64,000 nucleotides of DNA from Bradyrhizobium agreste (GTDB lineage: Bacteria; Pseudomonadota; Alphaproteobacteria; Rhizobiales; Xanthobacteraceae), in assembly GCF_016031625.1 (NCBI RefSeq), contig NZ_JACCHP010000022.1, positions 36,820 to 100,819 of the forward strand, read 5' to 3'. The translations under genes were made by a program, and so were the position numbers. Each line of letters opens with the position of its first letter. Within the stretch, counting starts at the first letter, position 1. The notes below the pieces were generated by a model. That model was not told the origin of the DNA. It made no database searches and worked only from the letters and a program-made list of their open reading frames with translations. Shown here in pieces: positions 45,948 through 54,534 of the stretch.

Positions 45948-47075
45948 TCATTCCACCCTCGGCACGACGATGGTGTCCTCGGGGTGAAGGGTGACTGTGA
46001 GGCTGCCGCCGAGCGGCGGGATGCGGCTGTAGGCCAGGTGATGGCTCGGCTGGCGCAGGCTGAGCGCGATGCCGTCGGCGAGCGCCAGGAAGATGCGCAG
46101 GCTCTCGCCCTGGTAGACGATGTCGGTGACGGTCCCGGTCAGCCGGTTGCAGCCCGCGTCCTGCGCGCCATCGTCGATCAGAAGCTTTTCGCTGTGCACG
46201 GCGAGCATGAGCGCATCGCCCGAGGGAATCGCGCGGGCGCTACGCAGCAATGAATTGCCGAGCGCGACGCTGGAAGCATCGACGCGGCAGACCGGCAGCA
46301 TCGTGGCTTCGCCGATGAAGCTGGCGACGAAGGAATCGGCGGGATGATCGTGCAGGCGCTCAGGCTTGTCGATCTGGATCAACCTGCCGTCCTTCATCAC
46401 CGCGACGCGGTCGCTCATGGTCAGCGCCTCGCGCTGGTCATGGGTGACGTAGATTATGGTGGCGCCAATGCGCCGATGCAGCGCGCGCAGCTCGATCTGC
46501 ATGGATTCGCGCAGCTGCTTGTCGAGCGCGGAGAGCGGCTCGTCCATCAGGATCAGGCGCGGCTCGAAGATCATGGCGCGCGCCAACGCCACACGCTGCC
46601 GCTGGCCGCCGGAGAGCTGGGCGATGCCACGCTCCTCATAGCCGGCAAGGCCGACCATGCCGAGCGCCGCGCGCACCTTGTCTGGCCAGCAGGACTTCGG
46701 CAGGCGCCGCGCGCGCAGCGGAAAGGCGACGTTCTCGCCGACGCTCATATGCGGAAACAGCGCATAGTTCTGGAACACGACGCCGATATCGCGCTTGTGC
46801 GGCGGCATATAGGTGACGTCGCGGCCGCCGAACAGAATCGTGCCTGAGGTCGGCAGGATGAAGCCGCCCAGAATGCCGAGCAGCGTGGTCTTGCCGGAGC
46901 CGGAGGGGCCGAGCAGTGAGACGAATTCGCCGGCGCCGACAGTGAGCGAAACGTCGTCGAGGGCGCGAACGGCGCCATAGGCCTTACTGGCGGACCTGAT
47001 CTCGACGCTTTCCGCTCGCTTGTCCAACGATCGACCTCGCCATGTCCCTAGCTGGCGTGCCTCGCTGCGCGCCAT
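45948..47075 (-). CDS. ABC transporter ATP-binding protein, PotA-like
   Basis: A 375-residue ATPase; the first 20 residues precede the family core, and a TTG at 47026 with a gaggt site is an alternative start. Walker A is LLGPSGSGKTTLLG, the signature LSGGQRQRVALARAM, Walker B LILMDEPLSALD, and the H-loop YVTHDQREALTM. A C-terminal TOBE-type regulatory domain follows from about residue 290. It powers the two permeases. It is the first gene of the operon, divergent from the LysR regulator. Confidence 0.94.
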   Translation of the reverse strand: MARSEARQLGTWRGRSLDKRAESVEIRSASKAYGAVRALDDVSLTVGAGEFVSLLGPSGSGKTTLLGILGGFILPTSGTILFGGRDVTYMPPHKRDIGVVFQNYALFPHMSVGENVAFPLRARRLPKSCWPDKVRAALGMVGLAGYEERGIAQLSGGQRQRVALARAMIFEPRLILMDEPLSALDKQLRESMQIELRALHRRIGATIIYVTHDQREALTMSDRVAVMKDGRLIQIDKPERLHDHPADSFVASFIGEATMLPVCRVDASSVALGNSLLRSARAIPSGDALMLAVHSEKLLIDDGAQDAGCNRLTGTVTDIVYQGESLRIFLALADGIALSLRQPSHHLAYSRIPPLGGSLTVTLHPEDTIVVPRVE

Positions 47076-47162
47076 AAGCCTGCTTTATAGACAGGGATTC
47101 CGTGCGGCCACGGCCGAACCGTGCGCTGCAGCAAATCTTCCTTCGCGCCCCTATCTTTGGGC

Positions 47163-47178
47163 TGTCATATCGATGACA
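47163..47178. promoter_or_regulatory. Dyad TGTCAT-N4-ATGACA, candidate operator
   Basis: A perfect 6-bp inverted repeat (TGTCAT ATCG ATGACA) in the middle of the 161-base gap between the divergent ABC operon and lysR. Its position suits control of the ABC operon promoter. Confidence 0.5.
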
Positions 47179-47222
47179 CCAGACTTGCGAAAACTCGGCA
47201 ATTGCCAAATTCTCACCGCGCT

Positions 47223-47239
47223 CATAACATGACGTTATG
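47223..47239. promoter_or_regulatory. Dyad CATAAC-N5-GTTATG overlapping the lysR start
   Basis: A perfect inverted repeat, CATAACATGACGTTATG, containing a T-N11-A core (47225-47237) as LysR-type regulators recognise. It includes the lysR start codon, so binding would block its own transcription or translation start, fitting autoregulation. Confidence 0.55.
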
Positions 47240-48175
47240 CCAGAGCTGCGCCGCATGCTGCCGTCCAGTAACGCCCTGTTCGTCTTCGACGCAGCGGCGC
47301 GCAATGGCAGCTTCACGGCGGCAGCCGCCGAATTGAACGTGACGCAGCCTGCGGTGAGCCGGATGCTCGGCCAGTTCGAGGAGCATCTCGGCGTGCGGCT
47401 GTTTGACCGAAAGGCAGGCCGCGCGGTGCTCACCGAGGAAGGCGAGCTCTTGTATCGCCGCGTGCTCGAAGGCTTCCGCAGCATCGAGAGCGGGCTCGTC
47501 GAGATCGAGCGGCGCCGCAAGGGCACCGAGACGGTGACGCTGTCGGTCTCCTCCGCCTTCACCACACACTGGCTGATGCCGCGCATCGACAAGCTGCAGA
47601 AACAGTTTCCACAGGTCGATCTGCGCTTCCAGCTGATCTCCGGCGTGCTGCGCGGGCCGGTCGAGAATGTCGATCTCGGCATGCGCTTCCGCGACCGCGA
47701 CGAGCCGTCATCCGGCGGCACGTTGGTGATGAAGGAAGTGATGCTGCCGATGTGCAGCCCCGGCTATCTCGGCGAGACTGATCCCGCCGAGGGCAACACC
47801 ATCATCCGTCTCGCTGAGACGCCGGGCGACTGGGCCGCGGATTACGCTTCACTCCTCACCGGGCGCCGTGGCGCGGCCAAGGCGCTCAGCTTCACCGACT
47901 ATGCCGTCGTGGTGCAGGCCGCGCTGCTCGGCCAAGGCATCGCGCTCGGCTGGCTGACGGTCACCTCGCACTGGCTGCTCACCGGCGCGCTGGTGCCGGC
48001 CTCCGACACGCTGACGACCACGCGCCGCATCTGCGAATTCCTGCCACCGCGCAACAGGGTCATGCGTCCCATCGCCGCCGAGATCCGCGACTGGATCATC
48101 GCGCAGATGAAAAGCGAGATCGCCGCGATCGACCGGCTCTATCCGAAGCTCGGCGCGATGAATGCGTGCTACTAA
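47237..48175 (+). CDS. LysR-type transcriptional regulator (GcvA-like)
   Basis: A 312-residue LysR protein. The winged helix-turn-helix is in residues 10-70 (SFTAAAAELNVTQPAVSRML, then EEHLGVRLFDRKAGR). The C-terminal effector domain includes TTHWLMPRIDKLQKQFPQ and LGMRFRD, the pattern of the GcvA subgroup. It is divergent from the ABC/amine operon, which is its probable target, with two dyads in the shared promoter region. Confidence 0.94.
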   Translation: MPELRRMLPSSNALFVFDAAARNGSFTAAAAELNVTQPAVSRMLGQFEEHLGVRLFDRKAGRAVLTEEGELLYRRVLEGFRSIESGLVEIERRRKGTETVTLSVSSAFTTHWLMPRIDKLQKQFPQVDLRFQLISGVLRGPVENVDLGMRFRDRDEPSSGGTLVMKEVMLPMCSPGYLGETDPAEGNTIIRLAETPGDWAADYASLLTGRRGAAKALSFTDYAVVVQAALLGQGIALGWLTVTSHWLLTGALVPASDTLTTTRRICEFLPPRNRVMRPIAAEIRDWIIAQMKSEIAAIDRLYPKLGAMNACY

Positions 48176-48191
48176 AGCCCTTCTATCTCCA

Positions 48192-48271
48192 CGTCATTGC
48201 GAGCGCAGCGAAGCAATCCAGAGTCTTTCCGCAGAGGGATTCTGGATTGCTTCGCTACGCTCGCAATGACG
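48192..48271. repeat. Dispersed palindromic repeat (CGTCATTGCGAGCG type)
   Basis: CGTCATTGCGAGCGCAGCGA and TCGCTACGCTCGCAATGACG are inverted ends; GCAATCCAGAG and CTCTGGATTGC-like segments pair inside. Same family as 19289-19363. It lies between convergent lysR and uxuA and could fold as a long hairpin in RNA from either side. Confidence 0.8.
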
Positions 48272-48290
48272 GGTGGACAGGTCGTCGTCT

Positions 48291-49481
48291 CTACCGATGC
48301 TCGATCGCCCTGATCGCGCCCCGGAGCTCGGCGAGGCCGCGCAGGCGGCCGATCGCGGTGTAGCCGGGATTGGTGCGCTTGGTGGCGGCGAGATCATCTA
48401 ACATGCGGTGGCCGTGATCGGGGCGGAACACGATTCTCTTGTCCGACGAACGCCGCGCGTTTTCCTTGAGCAGCGCCTTGAGCACCGCGATCATGTCGAC
48501 GTCGCCGTCGAGATGATCGGACTCGTAGAACGACAGCCCGTCGGCCTCGCGCTTGGTCGCGCGCAGATGGGCGAAGGCAATGCGCGGGCCGAAGCGCTCC
48601 GCCATTTCAGGCAGATTGTTCTCCGCGCGCACGCCGAGCGAGCCGGTGCAGAAGCAGATGCCATTGGCCTTGGACGGCACGGCATCGAACAGCGCCTGAT
48701 AATCGTCGGCGCTGGAAGCGATGCGCGGCAGGCCGAACAGCGGCCGCGGCGGGTCGTCGGGGTGCAGCGTCAAGGAGACACCGAGCTGCTCGGCCACCGG
48801 CGTCACGCGCGCGAGGAATTCCGCGAGATGCTGCCGCAGGATCTCAGGCGTGATGTCGCGATACGTCTCGAGACGATCGCGGAATTGCGGAATCGTCATC
48901 GGCTCCGTGGTCGAGCCCGGCAGCGCACTGGCGATGACCATGACGAGATAATCGACATCCGCCTGGCTCATCTGCTCGAACAGCTTTTTCGCGCGCGCCT
49001 GCGCTTCCGGCGAATATTCCTGCACGGCAGCCGGTCGTTTCAGGATATGCAGCTCGAACGCGGCAAAGCGGTCCTGGTCGAAGCGCATGGCACGGGCGCC
49101 GTTCGGCAGCTCCCATTCCAGGTCGGTGCGGCACCAGTCGACGACAGGCATGAAATTGTAGCAGATGATCTTGATGCCAGAGGCGGCCACCGCTTCCAGG
49201 CTCGCGATCCACGCCTCGATCGATTTCGTCGCCCTTCCGCCGAGCCGCTTGACGTCGTCAGGGATCGGAATCGATTCCACCACCGACCAGGTCAGCTGCG
49301 AACGGCCGGGCTGGCCGTGCTCGATGAAGTTCTTGCGCTCCTCGACCGCCTTGCGCGTCCAGGCCTCCCCGATCGGCACCTGATGCAGCGCCGAGACGAT
49401 CTGGCTCGCCCCGGCCTGCCTGACATCATCGAGCGAGACCGGATCATCCGGCCCGTACCAGCGCCATCCCTCCAGCATCAT
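48291..49481 (-). CDS. uxuA: D-mannonate dehydratase
   Basis: A 396-residue UxuA. It dehydrates D-mannonate to 2-keto-3-deoxygluconate in hexuronate breakdown, using a divalent metal. Family segments include EGWRWYGPDDPV, IPIPDDVK with the downstream IICYNFMPVVDWCRTDL, SLTLHPDDPPRPLFGLPRI, GICFCTGSLG and the metal-binding RPDHGHRMLDD. It is the last gene of the hexuronate operon, 13 bases after the dehydrogenase gene. The product would enter the Entner-Doudoroff route through KDG kinase encoded elsewhere. Confidence 0.95.
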   Translation of the reverse strand: MMLEGWRWYGPDDPVSLDDVRQAGASQIVSALHQVPIGEAWTRKAVEERKNFIEHGQPGRSQLTWSVVESIPIPDDVKRLGGRATKSIEAWIASLEAVAASGIKIICYNFMPVVDWCRTDLEWELPNGARAMRFDQDRFAAFELHILKRPAAVQEYSPEAQARAKKLFEQMSQADVDYLVMVIASALPGSTTEPMTIPQFRDRLETYRDITPEILRQHLAEFLARVTPVAEQLGVSLTLHPDDPPRPLFGLPRIASSADDYQALFDAVPSKANGICFCTGSLGVRAENNLPEMAERFGPRIAFAHLRATKREADGLSFYESDHLDGDVDMIAVLKALLKENARRSSDKRIVFRPDHGHRMLDDLAATKRTNPGYTAIGRLRGLAELRGAIRAIEHR

Positions 49482-49494
49482 ACGCTGCCTCCCA

Positions 49495-50544
49495 TCAGTT
49501 CGCGGTCAGCACGACCTTGACGCTCTGCGAGCGGTCGAGCGCCAGCCGCAGCGCATCAGGCGCGGTCGAGAGCGGCCGCTCGGCGGTGACCAGCGACAGC
49601 ACGTCGACGCTGCCGTTGCCGATCAGTTCCACCGCATTCATGAACTCGAAGCCGAACCGGAACGAGCCGCGCAGGTCGATCTCCTTGGCCATCACCGCGT
49701 TCGACGGCGTCGGGATCTGGCCGCCCGGCAGATTGCCGATCTGCACCACGACACCGCCGCGCCTGACGATGCCGATCGCGCTGGCAAGGCCGGCCGCCGT
49801 GCCCGAGACCTCGAAGGCGACGTCGTAAGGACGCGCGGCAGCCTGTGCCTTCAGGCCCTCTTCACCGCCCGACACGTTCTCGACGTGGGAGGCGCCGAGC
49901 TTGGTCGCAAAGGCCAGCGGCGCCGGCGCGATGTCGGCGACGGTGATGTCAGCCATGCCGGCGCGGCGCGCCGCAAGCATGGTCAAAAGCCCGATCGGGC
50001 CGGCGCCGAAGATGATGCCGCGCTTGCCCTCGATCTTGCCGGCGCGCGCCACGGCGTGCAGGCAGACCGCGAGCGGCTCGGCGAGCGCCGCGGCCTGGTA
50101 GGAGACGTGATCGGGAATCTTCACGCACTGCGCCGGGATCGCGTCGAAATAATTGGCGAAGCCGCCCTGCATATGCGGCGTCTTCGAAGCCGAGCCCATG
50201 AAATAGATGTTCTCGCACAGGTTCGGCCGGCCCTCGCGGCAGGCGATGCAATGGCCGCACCAGCGCGAGGGGTTGACGGCGACGCGATCACCGACCTTCA
50301 GGTTCGCCGCAGCGCCGGCGATCTCGACGACCTCGCCGGAGATCTCATGGCCGAGCACCAGCGGCGACTTCACCACGAAATCGCCGGTGCGGGCATGGCG
50401 GAAATAGTGCATGTCCGAGCCGCAGATGCCGCCGGCACCGAAGCGGATGCGGACCATGCCATCCGCGAGCTTGTCGAGCGGATGCTCGATCATGCGCAGG
50501 TCTTCGGGGCCGAACAGGGTCGCGGCGAGAGCGGTCGAGGTCAT
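49495..50544 (-). CDS. L-idonate 5-dehydrogenase-like zinc dehydrogenase
   Basis: A 349-residue medium-chain dehydrogenase from ATG 50544, which overlaps the dctM stop (ATGA). Catalytic zinc ligands are Cys in GGICGSDMHYF and His-Glu in LGHEISGEV. The structural zinc site is CGHCIACREGRPNLC. The NAD fold has IIFGAGPIGLLTML. The closest pattern is L-idonate 5-dehydrogenase (IdnD), which makes 5-ketogluconate; related sorbitol/aldonate dehydrogenases cannot be excluded. Context in a TRAP/UxuA operon supports an aldonate substrate. Confidence 0.88.
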   Translation of the reverse strand: MTSTALAATLFGPEDLRMIEHPLDKLADGMVRIRFGAGGICGSDMHYFRHARTGDFVVKSPLVLGHEISGEVVEIAGAAANLKVGDRVAVNPSRWCGHCIACREGRPNLCENIYFMGSASKTPHMQGGFANYFDAIPAQCVKIPDHVSYQAAALAEPLAVCLHAVARAGKIEGKRGIIFGAGPIGLLTMLAARRAGMADITVADIAPAPLAFATKLGASHVENVSGGEEGLKAQAAARPYDVAFEVSGTAAGLASAIGIVRRGGVVVQIGNLPGGQIPTPSNAVMAKEIDLRGSFRFGFEFMNAVELIGNGSVDVLSLVTAERPLSTAPDALRLALDRSQSVKVVLTAN

Positions 50545-51947
50545 TTGGAGAGTCCCATGTATTTTGGCAGCCAGAGGGTCAGGTCGGGAATGTAGGTGAT
50601 CGCGATCAGCGCGAGCAGCAGCGGCACCAGCCAGGGCAGGATCGCCACCGTCGTGCGCTCGACCGAGAGTTTTGCGACGCGGGCGAGCACGAACAGCACC
50701 ATGCCGAGCGGCGGATGCAACAGCCCGATCATCAGGTTCAGCGTCATGATCAGGCCGAAATGGATCGGGTCGATGCCGAGCTTGAGCACGATCGGCAGCA
50801 GGATCGGCACCAGGATGGTGATCGCCGCCGTGGTGTCGATGAAGCATCCCACGAACAGGATCAGAACATTGGCGAGCGCCAGGAACACCCATTTGTTGTG
50901 GGTGATGCTGAGCATCCAGTCCGAGAGCATCTGCGCCGCCTGCGACACCGTCAGCAGCCAGGCGAAGATCGAGGCGGCGGTGACGATGAACAGCACCGAA
51001 GCCGTGGTCTCGATGGTGTCGAAGGTCGCCTTGGCGACGGTCTGGAACGTCATGGTGCGGTAGCGGACGAGGCCGAGGAACAGCGACCAGATCACCGCGG
51101 CGACCGCAGCTTCCGTCGGCGTGAACCAGCCCAGCGTCATGCCGCCGATCAGGATCACCGGCGCCATCAGCGCCATCACCGCCGAGAAATCGAAATACCA
51201 GTCGATCAGGAGCAGCGTACCGAGGCCGATCACGACGGCCATGTTGACCGAGAGGCCGGCGAGCACCATCAGCCAGATCGCCATCGGGAATGACAGCACG
51301 ATCAGGATCTCGAGGCCGGCCGAGCCGAGCTGCGGCCAGGAGAACGGCGTATCGCTTCCCCATTTGTTCTTGTGCGCGAAATAGGTGACGGTCACCATCA
51401 TGAACAGCGTCAGCACGACGCCGGGAATGACGCCGCCAAGGAACAGCGCGCCGATCGAGACGTTCGCCATCATGCCGTAGATCACGAAGGGCAGCGACGG
51501 CGGGATGATCGGCCCGAGCGTTGCCGAGGCCGCGGTGACGCCGACCGAGAACTCGGTGGAGTAGCCGTGATCCTTCATCGCCTTGATCTCGATGGTGCCG
51601 AGGCCGGCTGCATCCGCGATCGCAGTGCCGGACATGCCCGAGAAGATCACCGAGCCGATGATGTTGACGTGGCCGAGGCCGCCCCGCATCCACCCCACCA
51701 GGGCGACCGCGAATTTGTAGATGCGCCCGGTCACGCCGGCGATGTTCATGAGATTGCCGGCCAGGATGAAGAACGGCACCGCGAGCAGGGGAAAGCTCTC
51801 GACACCGGCGATCATGCGCTGCGCCAGCGTGACGTCGGGCGTCACGCCGCTGACCAGGATGTAGAGCAGCGACGACACGGCCATGGCGATCGCCACGGGA
51901 ACGCCGAGCAGCATCAGGACGAGAAAGCCTCCGAGCAACAGCAGCAT
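50541..51947 (-). CDS. dctM: TRAP transporter large permease, DctM type
   Basis: A 468-residue membrane protein from ATG 51947 with about 12 helices. DctM marks are PFFILAGNLMNIAGVTGRI, GSVIFSGMSGTAIADAAGLG, ATLGPIIPPSLPFVIYG and TPTEAAVAAVIWS. It is the ion-coupled transport channel of the TRAP system, working with DctQ four bases upstream and the DctP binding protein. Placement with uxuA and uxuB suggests uptake of a hexuronate, mannonate or other aldonate. Confidence 0.95.
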   Translation of the reverse strand: MLLLLGGFLVLMLLGVPVAIAMAVSSLLYILVSGVTPDVTLAQRMIAGVESFPLLAVPFFILAGNLMNIAGVTGRIYKFAVALVGWMRGGLGHVNIIGSVIFSGMSGTAIADAAGLGTIEIKAMKDHGYSTEFSVGVTAASATLGPIIPPSLPFVIYGMMANVSIGALFLGGVIPGVVLTLFMMVTVTYFAHKNKWGSDTPFSWPQLGSAGLEILIVLSFPMAIWLMVLAGLSVNMAVVIGLGTLLLIDWYFDFSAVMALMAPVILIGGMTLGWFTPTEAAVAAVIWSLFLGLVRYRTMTFQTVAKATFDTIETTASVLFIVTAASIFAWLLTVSQAAQMLSDWMLSITHNKWVFLALANVLILFVGCFIDTTAAITILVPILLPIVLKLGIDPIHFGLIMTLNLMIGLLHPPLGMVLFVLARVAKLSVERTTVAILPWLVPLLLALIAITYIPDLTLWLPKYMGLSK

Positions 51948-51951
51948 GGTC

Positions 51952-52530
51952 TTATCCTTCCGATCCGTCGTAGGCACCGGGACGTTCGAGGACCGAATAG
52001 CCCTGCCGCCAGTTCTGGATTGCCACCTGCACGGCGCGTGCGAACATCAGCGCGAAGCCGAGCAGTACGGCGTAATAGACGTAGTCCTTGGGAAGATTGA
52101 TCGTGGTCATCTGCTCGTCGCCGATGATCTTAATGTAGACCCAGACCAGCTTGATGGCGTAGCCGAAGAAGGCGATCCGGATCAGGTCAATCGCCGTCGA
52201 CAGCACACGCCCTGCGGCATGCGGCAGGTAGCGATAGACGAGGTCGACCTGGATATGCCGCGACAGCCGTACGCACATCGACGAGCCGATGAAGACCACG
52301 CCGATCAGGCAATAGGTCGCGATCTCCTCGGTCCAGGCGTAACTGTCGTTCAGCACGTAGCGGGTGAAGAACTGCAGGAAGACGGCGAGCGCCATCACCC
52401 AGAATATCGCCAGCGCCACCCAGTCCTCGAGCGCGTAGACGCCGAGATCGACCTTCGGCGTCGCCTCCTCCTCGAAGGTGTGTGCGATCTCGTCCGCGGT
52501 GATCTGCCGGTGGATTTCGGCGGTGGACAT
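51952..52530 (-). CDS. dctQ: TRAP transporter small permease, DctQ type
   Basis: A 192-residue protein with four hydrophobic segments after a soluble N-terminus of about 40 residues. DctQ features include FFTRYVLNDSYAWTEEIATY, then GVVFIGSSMCVRLSRHIQVD. It joins DctM in the membrane and helps dock the binding protein. Spacing to dctM is four bases; a palindromic repeat lies between it and dctP. Confidence 0.93.
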   Translation of the reverse strand: MSTAEIHRQITADEIAHTFEEEATPKVDLGVYALEDWVALAIFWVMALAVFLQFFTRYVLNDSYAWTEEIATYCLIGVVFIGSSMCVRLSRHIQVDLVYRYLPHAAGRVLSTAIDLIRIAFFGYAIKLVWVYIKIIGDEQMTTINLPKDYVYYAVLLGFALMFARAVQVAIQNWRQGYSVLERPGAYDGSEG

Positions 52531-52546
52531 GGGGGACTCCTCCTGA

Positions 52547-52629
52547 CGTCATTCCGGGGCGACGCGCGAGCGTCGAACCCGGAATCTCGAGATTCCGGGT
52601 CTGGTCCTTCGGACCATCCCGGAATGACG
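52547..52629. repeat. Palindromic repeat inside the TRAP operon (CCGGAATGACG type)
   Basis: CGTCATTCCGGGGCGACGCG and CCATCCCGGAATGACG are inverted ends, with CGAACCCGGAATCTCG and GATTCCGGGTCTGG within. It sits between dctP and dctQ of one operon. An RNA hairpin here could limit transcription past dctP or protect its mRNA, so the highly needed binding protein would be made in excess. Confidence 0.8.
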
Positions 52630-52637
52630 ACTCACTA

Positions 52638-53615
52638 CTACTTGACCGCCTGGATCTTCTCCCAATCCGCCTTGCGATAGCCGAACGTCTCGAACGCGAC
52701 GTTCTTCAGCACGGTGTCGCGGAACTCGTTCTTGTCGACCTCGGTCACGGTCAGGCCCTTGTCTTTGAAGAAGGCGACCAGCTTGGCCTCGTTCTGCTTG
52801 ATCTCTCCCGTCGCCTTGGCAGCAGCCTCCTGCGCCACGTCGGTGAAGATCTTCTTGTCTTCATCGCTCAGCTTTTTCCAGAGCGCGCCGGCGATCACGG
52901 TGTTGAGGTGGTCGACGATGTGGCCGGTCAGCACGATGTGCTTCTGCACCTCATAGAACTTCTTGGCCTCGATCGTCGTCAGCGGATTCTCCTGCGCCTC
53001 GACGGTGCCGTTCTGGAGCGCGAGATAGACTTCGGCGAACGCGATCGGCGCGGTGTTGGCGCCGCAGGCGCGGGGCATGGCGAGATAGGCCGGCACGTCG
53101 GGCACGCGCATCTTCAGGCCCTTCATGTCGGCGCAGGTCTTGATCGGCTTGTTCGACGAGGTCTGGCGCACGCCGTAATAGGTCACCGCGACGATGTGGT
53201 GGCCGCTCTTGTCCTCATAGCCCTTGGCCAGCTCCTTGAAGATGTCGCTCTTGGTGTAGGCGAGCAGATGATCGGCGTCGCGGAACGTGTAGGGATAATA
53301 GGTCACGCCGATCGGCGCGAAGCTCTTGGCCGCGAAGCTGGAGCCGGAGATGATGATGTCGACCGAGCCGAGCGAGAGGCCCTGGTTGATATCGGCTTCC
53401 TTGCCGAGCTGGGAGGCCGGATAGACCTCGATCTGGTAGCGCCCGTTGGTACGCTTGGCGATCTCCTGCGCGGCCCAGACCGACGCCGTGTGGAACGGCT
53501 CCGAGGTCTCGTAGACATGGGCCCATTTGAGCTTGGTCTGCGCCAGGCTGGCGCTGGTCGTCGCCAATAGCGTGGCGGCAGAAATCACTGCTGCAATCGT
53601 CATCTTCTTCAACAT
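52638..53615 (-). CDS. dctP: TRAP transporter substrate-binding protein, DctP type
   Basis: A 325-residue periplasmic protein from ATG 53615 after GGAGGAAAAG. The signal peptide ends near ASLAQ. The DctP fold shows WAHVYETSEPFHTASVWAA, the substrate arginine region KGLKMRVPDVPAYL and the helix AEVYLALQNGTVEAQENPL. The Arg in the KMRVP segment normally holds the ligand carboxylate. It is 70 bases after the GntR gene and opens the transporter part of the operon. Confidence 0.94.
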   Translation of the reverse strand: MLKKMTIAAVISAATLLATTSASLAQTKLKWAHVYETSEPFHTASVWAAQEIAKRTNGRYQIEVYPASQLGKEADINQGLSLGSVDIIISGSSFAAKSFAPIGVTYYPYTFRDADHLLAYTKSDIFKELAKGYEDKSGHHIVAVTYYGVRQTSSNKPIKTCADMKGLKMRVPDVPAYLAMPRACGANTAPIAFAEVYLALQNGTVEAQENPLTTIEAKKFYEVQKHIVLTGHIVDHLNTVIAGALWKKLSDEDKKIFTDVAQEAAAKATGEIKQNEAKLVAFFKDKGLTVTEVDKNEFRDTVLKNVAFETFGYRKADWEKIQAVK

Positions 53616-53685
53616 CGACTTTTCCTCCATCGTTCAAGTCTGCTTCTTGTTCGCCCGCCCCGGCATGGATGCGAGCCGCTCAATC

Positions 53686-54534
53686 TCATCGCCGCCGCGA
53701 GCTGCCGGTCTTGGTCCGTTCCCTGGCCCGCTCCTTGGCGCGTTCTTTGGCCTGCTTCTTCGAAGGTCGCTTTGGTGCCGCCGGCTTCGTCGCGGATCGC
53801 GCGGTGCGGCTCCGCCCCGAGGACGCTGCTGCGGCGTTCTCGGCGCCAAAGTTCTGCGCAAAGCGCTCCTGGGATCGCGCCAGATGAACGCGCATGGCTT
53901 CGCGCGCAGCGTCGGGATCATGGGCCGCGATCGCGTCGCGCACGGCGCGATGCTCGTCGAGCGCCGTGCGCCACGTGCCGGGGCTCTCGAAATAGTGCGC
54001 AAGCTGCGCGAAATAGGGATTGAGACGTTGGTCGAACAGCTCGCCGACCACGCGCACCAGAACGGCATTGCCGAGGCTTCCGGCGATGGCGACGTGGAAT
54101 GCGCGGTCGTGCACCATCGAGGCTTCGCCGGGATGCTCGACATTCTCCATCGCGACCAGGGAGGCGTCGATGCGGGCGACGTCATCGTTCGTCGCCACGC
54201 GCGCAGCCTGCTCGGCGATGGCGCTCTCCAGGAATTCGCGGGCGCGCAAGAGCTCGAACGGGCCTTCGATGACGGTAGCTTGTGTGGGCGCGGCCACGGC
54301 GGCGGGCTCGATCACATAAATACCGGATCCGACGCGGATGCGCAGCCGCCCCTCGACCTCAAGCGCAATCAGGGCTTCGCGCACCGTGGGCCTCGACACC
54401 TTGAGCTGTTCGGCGAGCTCGCGTTCGGTCGGCAAGCGGCTGCCGACCGCGTACTCGCCGCTGTCGATCAGGCTTCGCAATTGATCGGCGACCTGGCGAT
54501 AGAGCCGTCTCGCCTCCACAGCTTCCAGCGGCAC
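53686..54534 (-). CDS. GntR/FadR-family regulator with basic C-terminal tail
   Basis: A 282-residue regulator. The winged helix is in 10-75 (RLPTERELAEQLKVSRPTVRE, then EGRLRIRVGSGIYV). The FCD effector domain covers about 90-230, with metal-type His/Asp residues in MVHDRAFHVAIAG and LDEHRAVRDAI. The last 45 residues are very basic and repetitive (KKQAKERAKERARERTK), beyond the usual FadR/UxuR length. Resemblance to UxuR/ExuR and its place at the head of the hexuronate operon make it the likely repressor, acting at the dyads at 54584-54612. Confidence 0.92.
   Translation of the reverse strand: MPLEAVEARRLYRQVADQLRSLIDSGEYAVGSRLPTERELAEQLKVSRPTVREALIALEVEGRLRIRVGSGIYVIEPAAVAAPTQATVIEGPFELLRAREFLESAIAEQAARVATNDDVARIDASLVAMENVEHPGEASMVHDRAFHVAIAGSLGNAVLVRVVGELFDQRLNPYFAQLAHYFESPGTWRTALDEHRAVRDAIAAHDPDAAREAMRVHLARSQERFAQNFGAENAAAASSGRSRTARSATKPAAPKRPSKKQAKERAKERARERTKTGSSRRR

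Noticed and set aside
44595..46253. A 552-codon plus-strand frame opposite the amine oxidoreductase and HAD genes
   Set aside because: It spans two real genes and a gap and has no recognisable motif.
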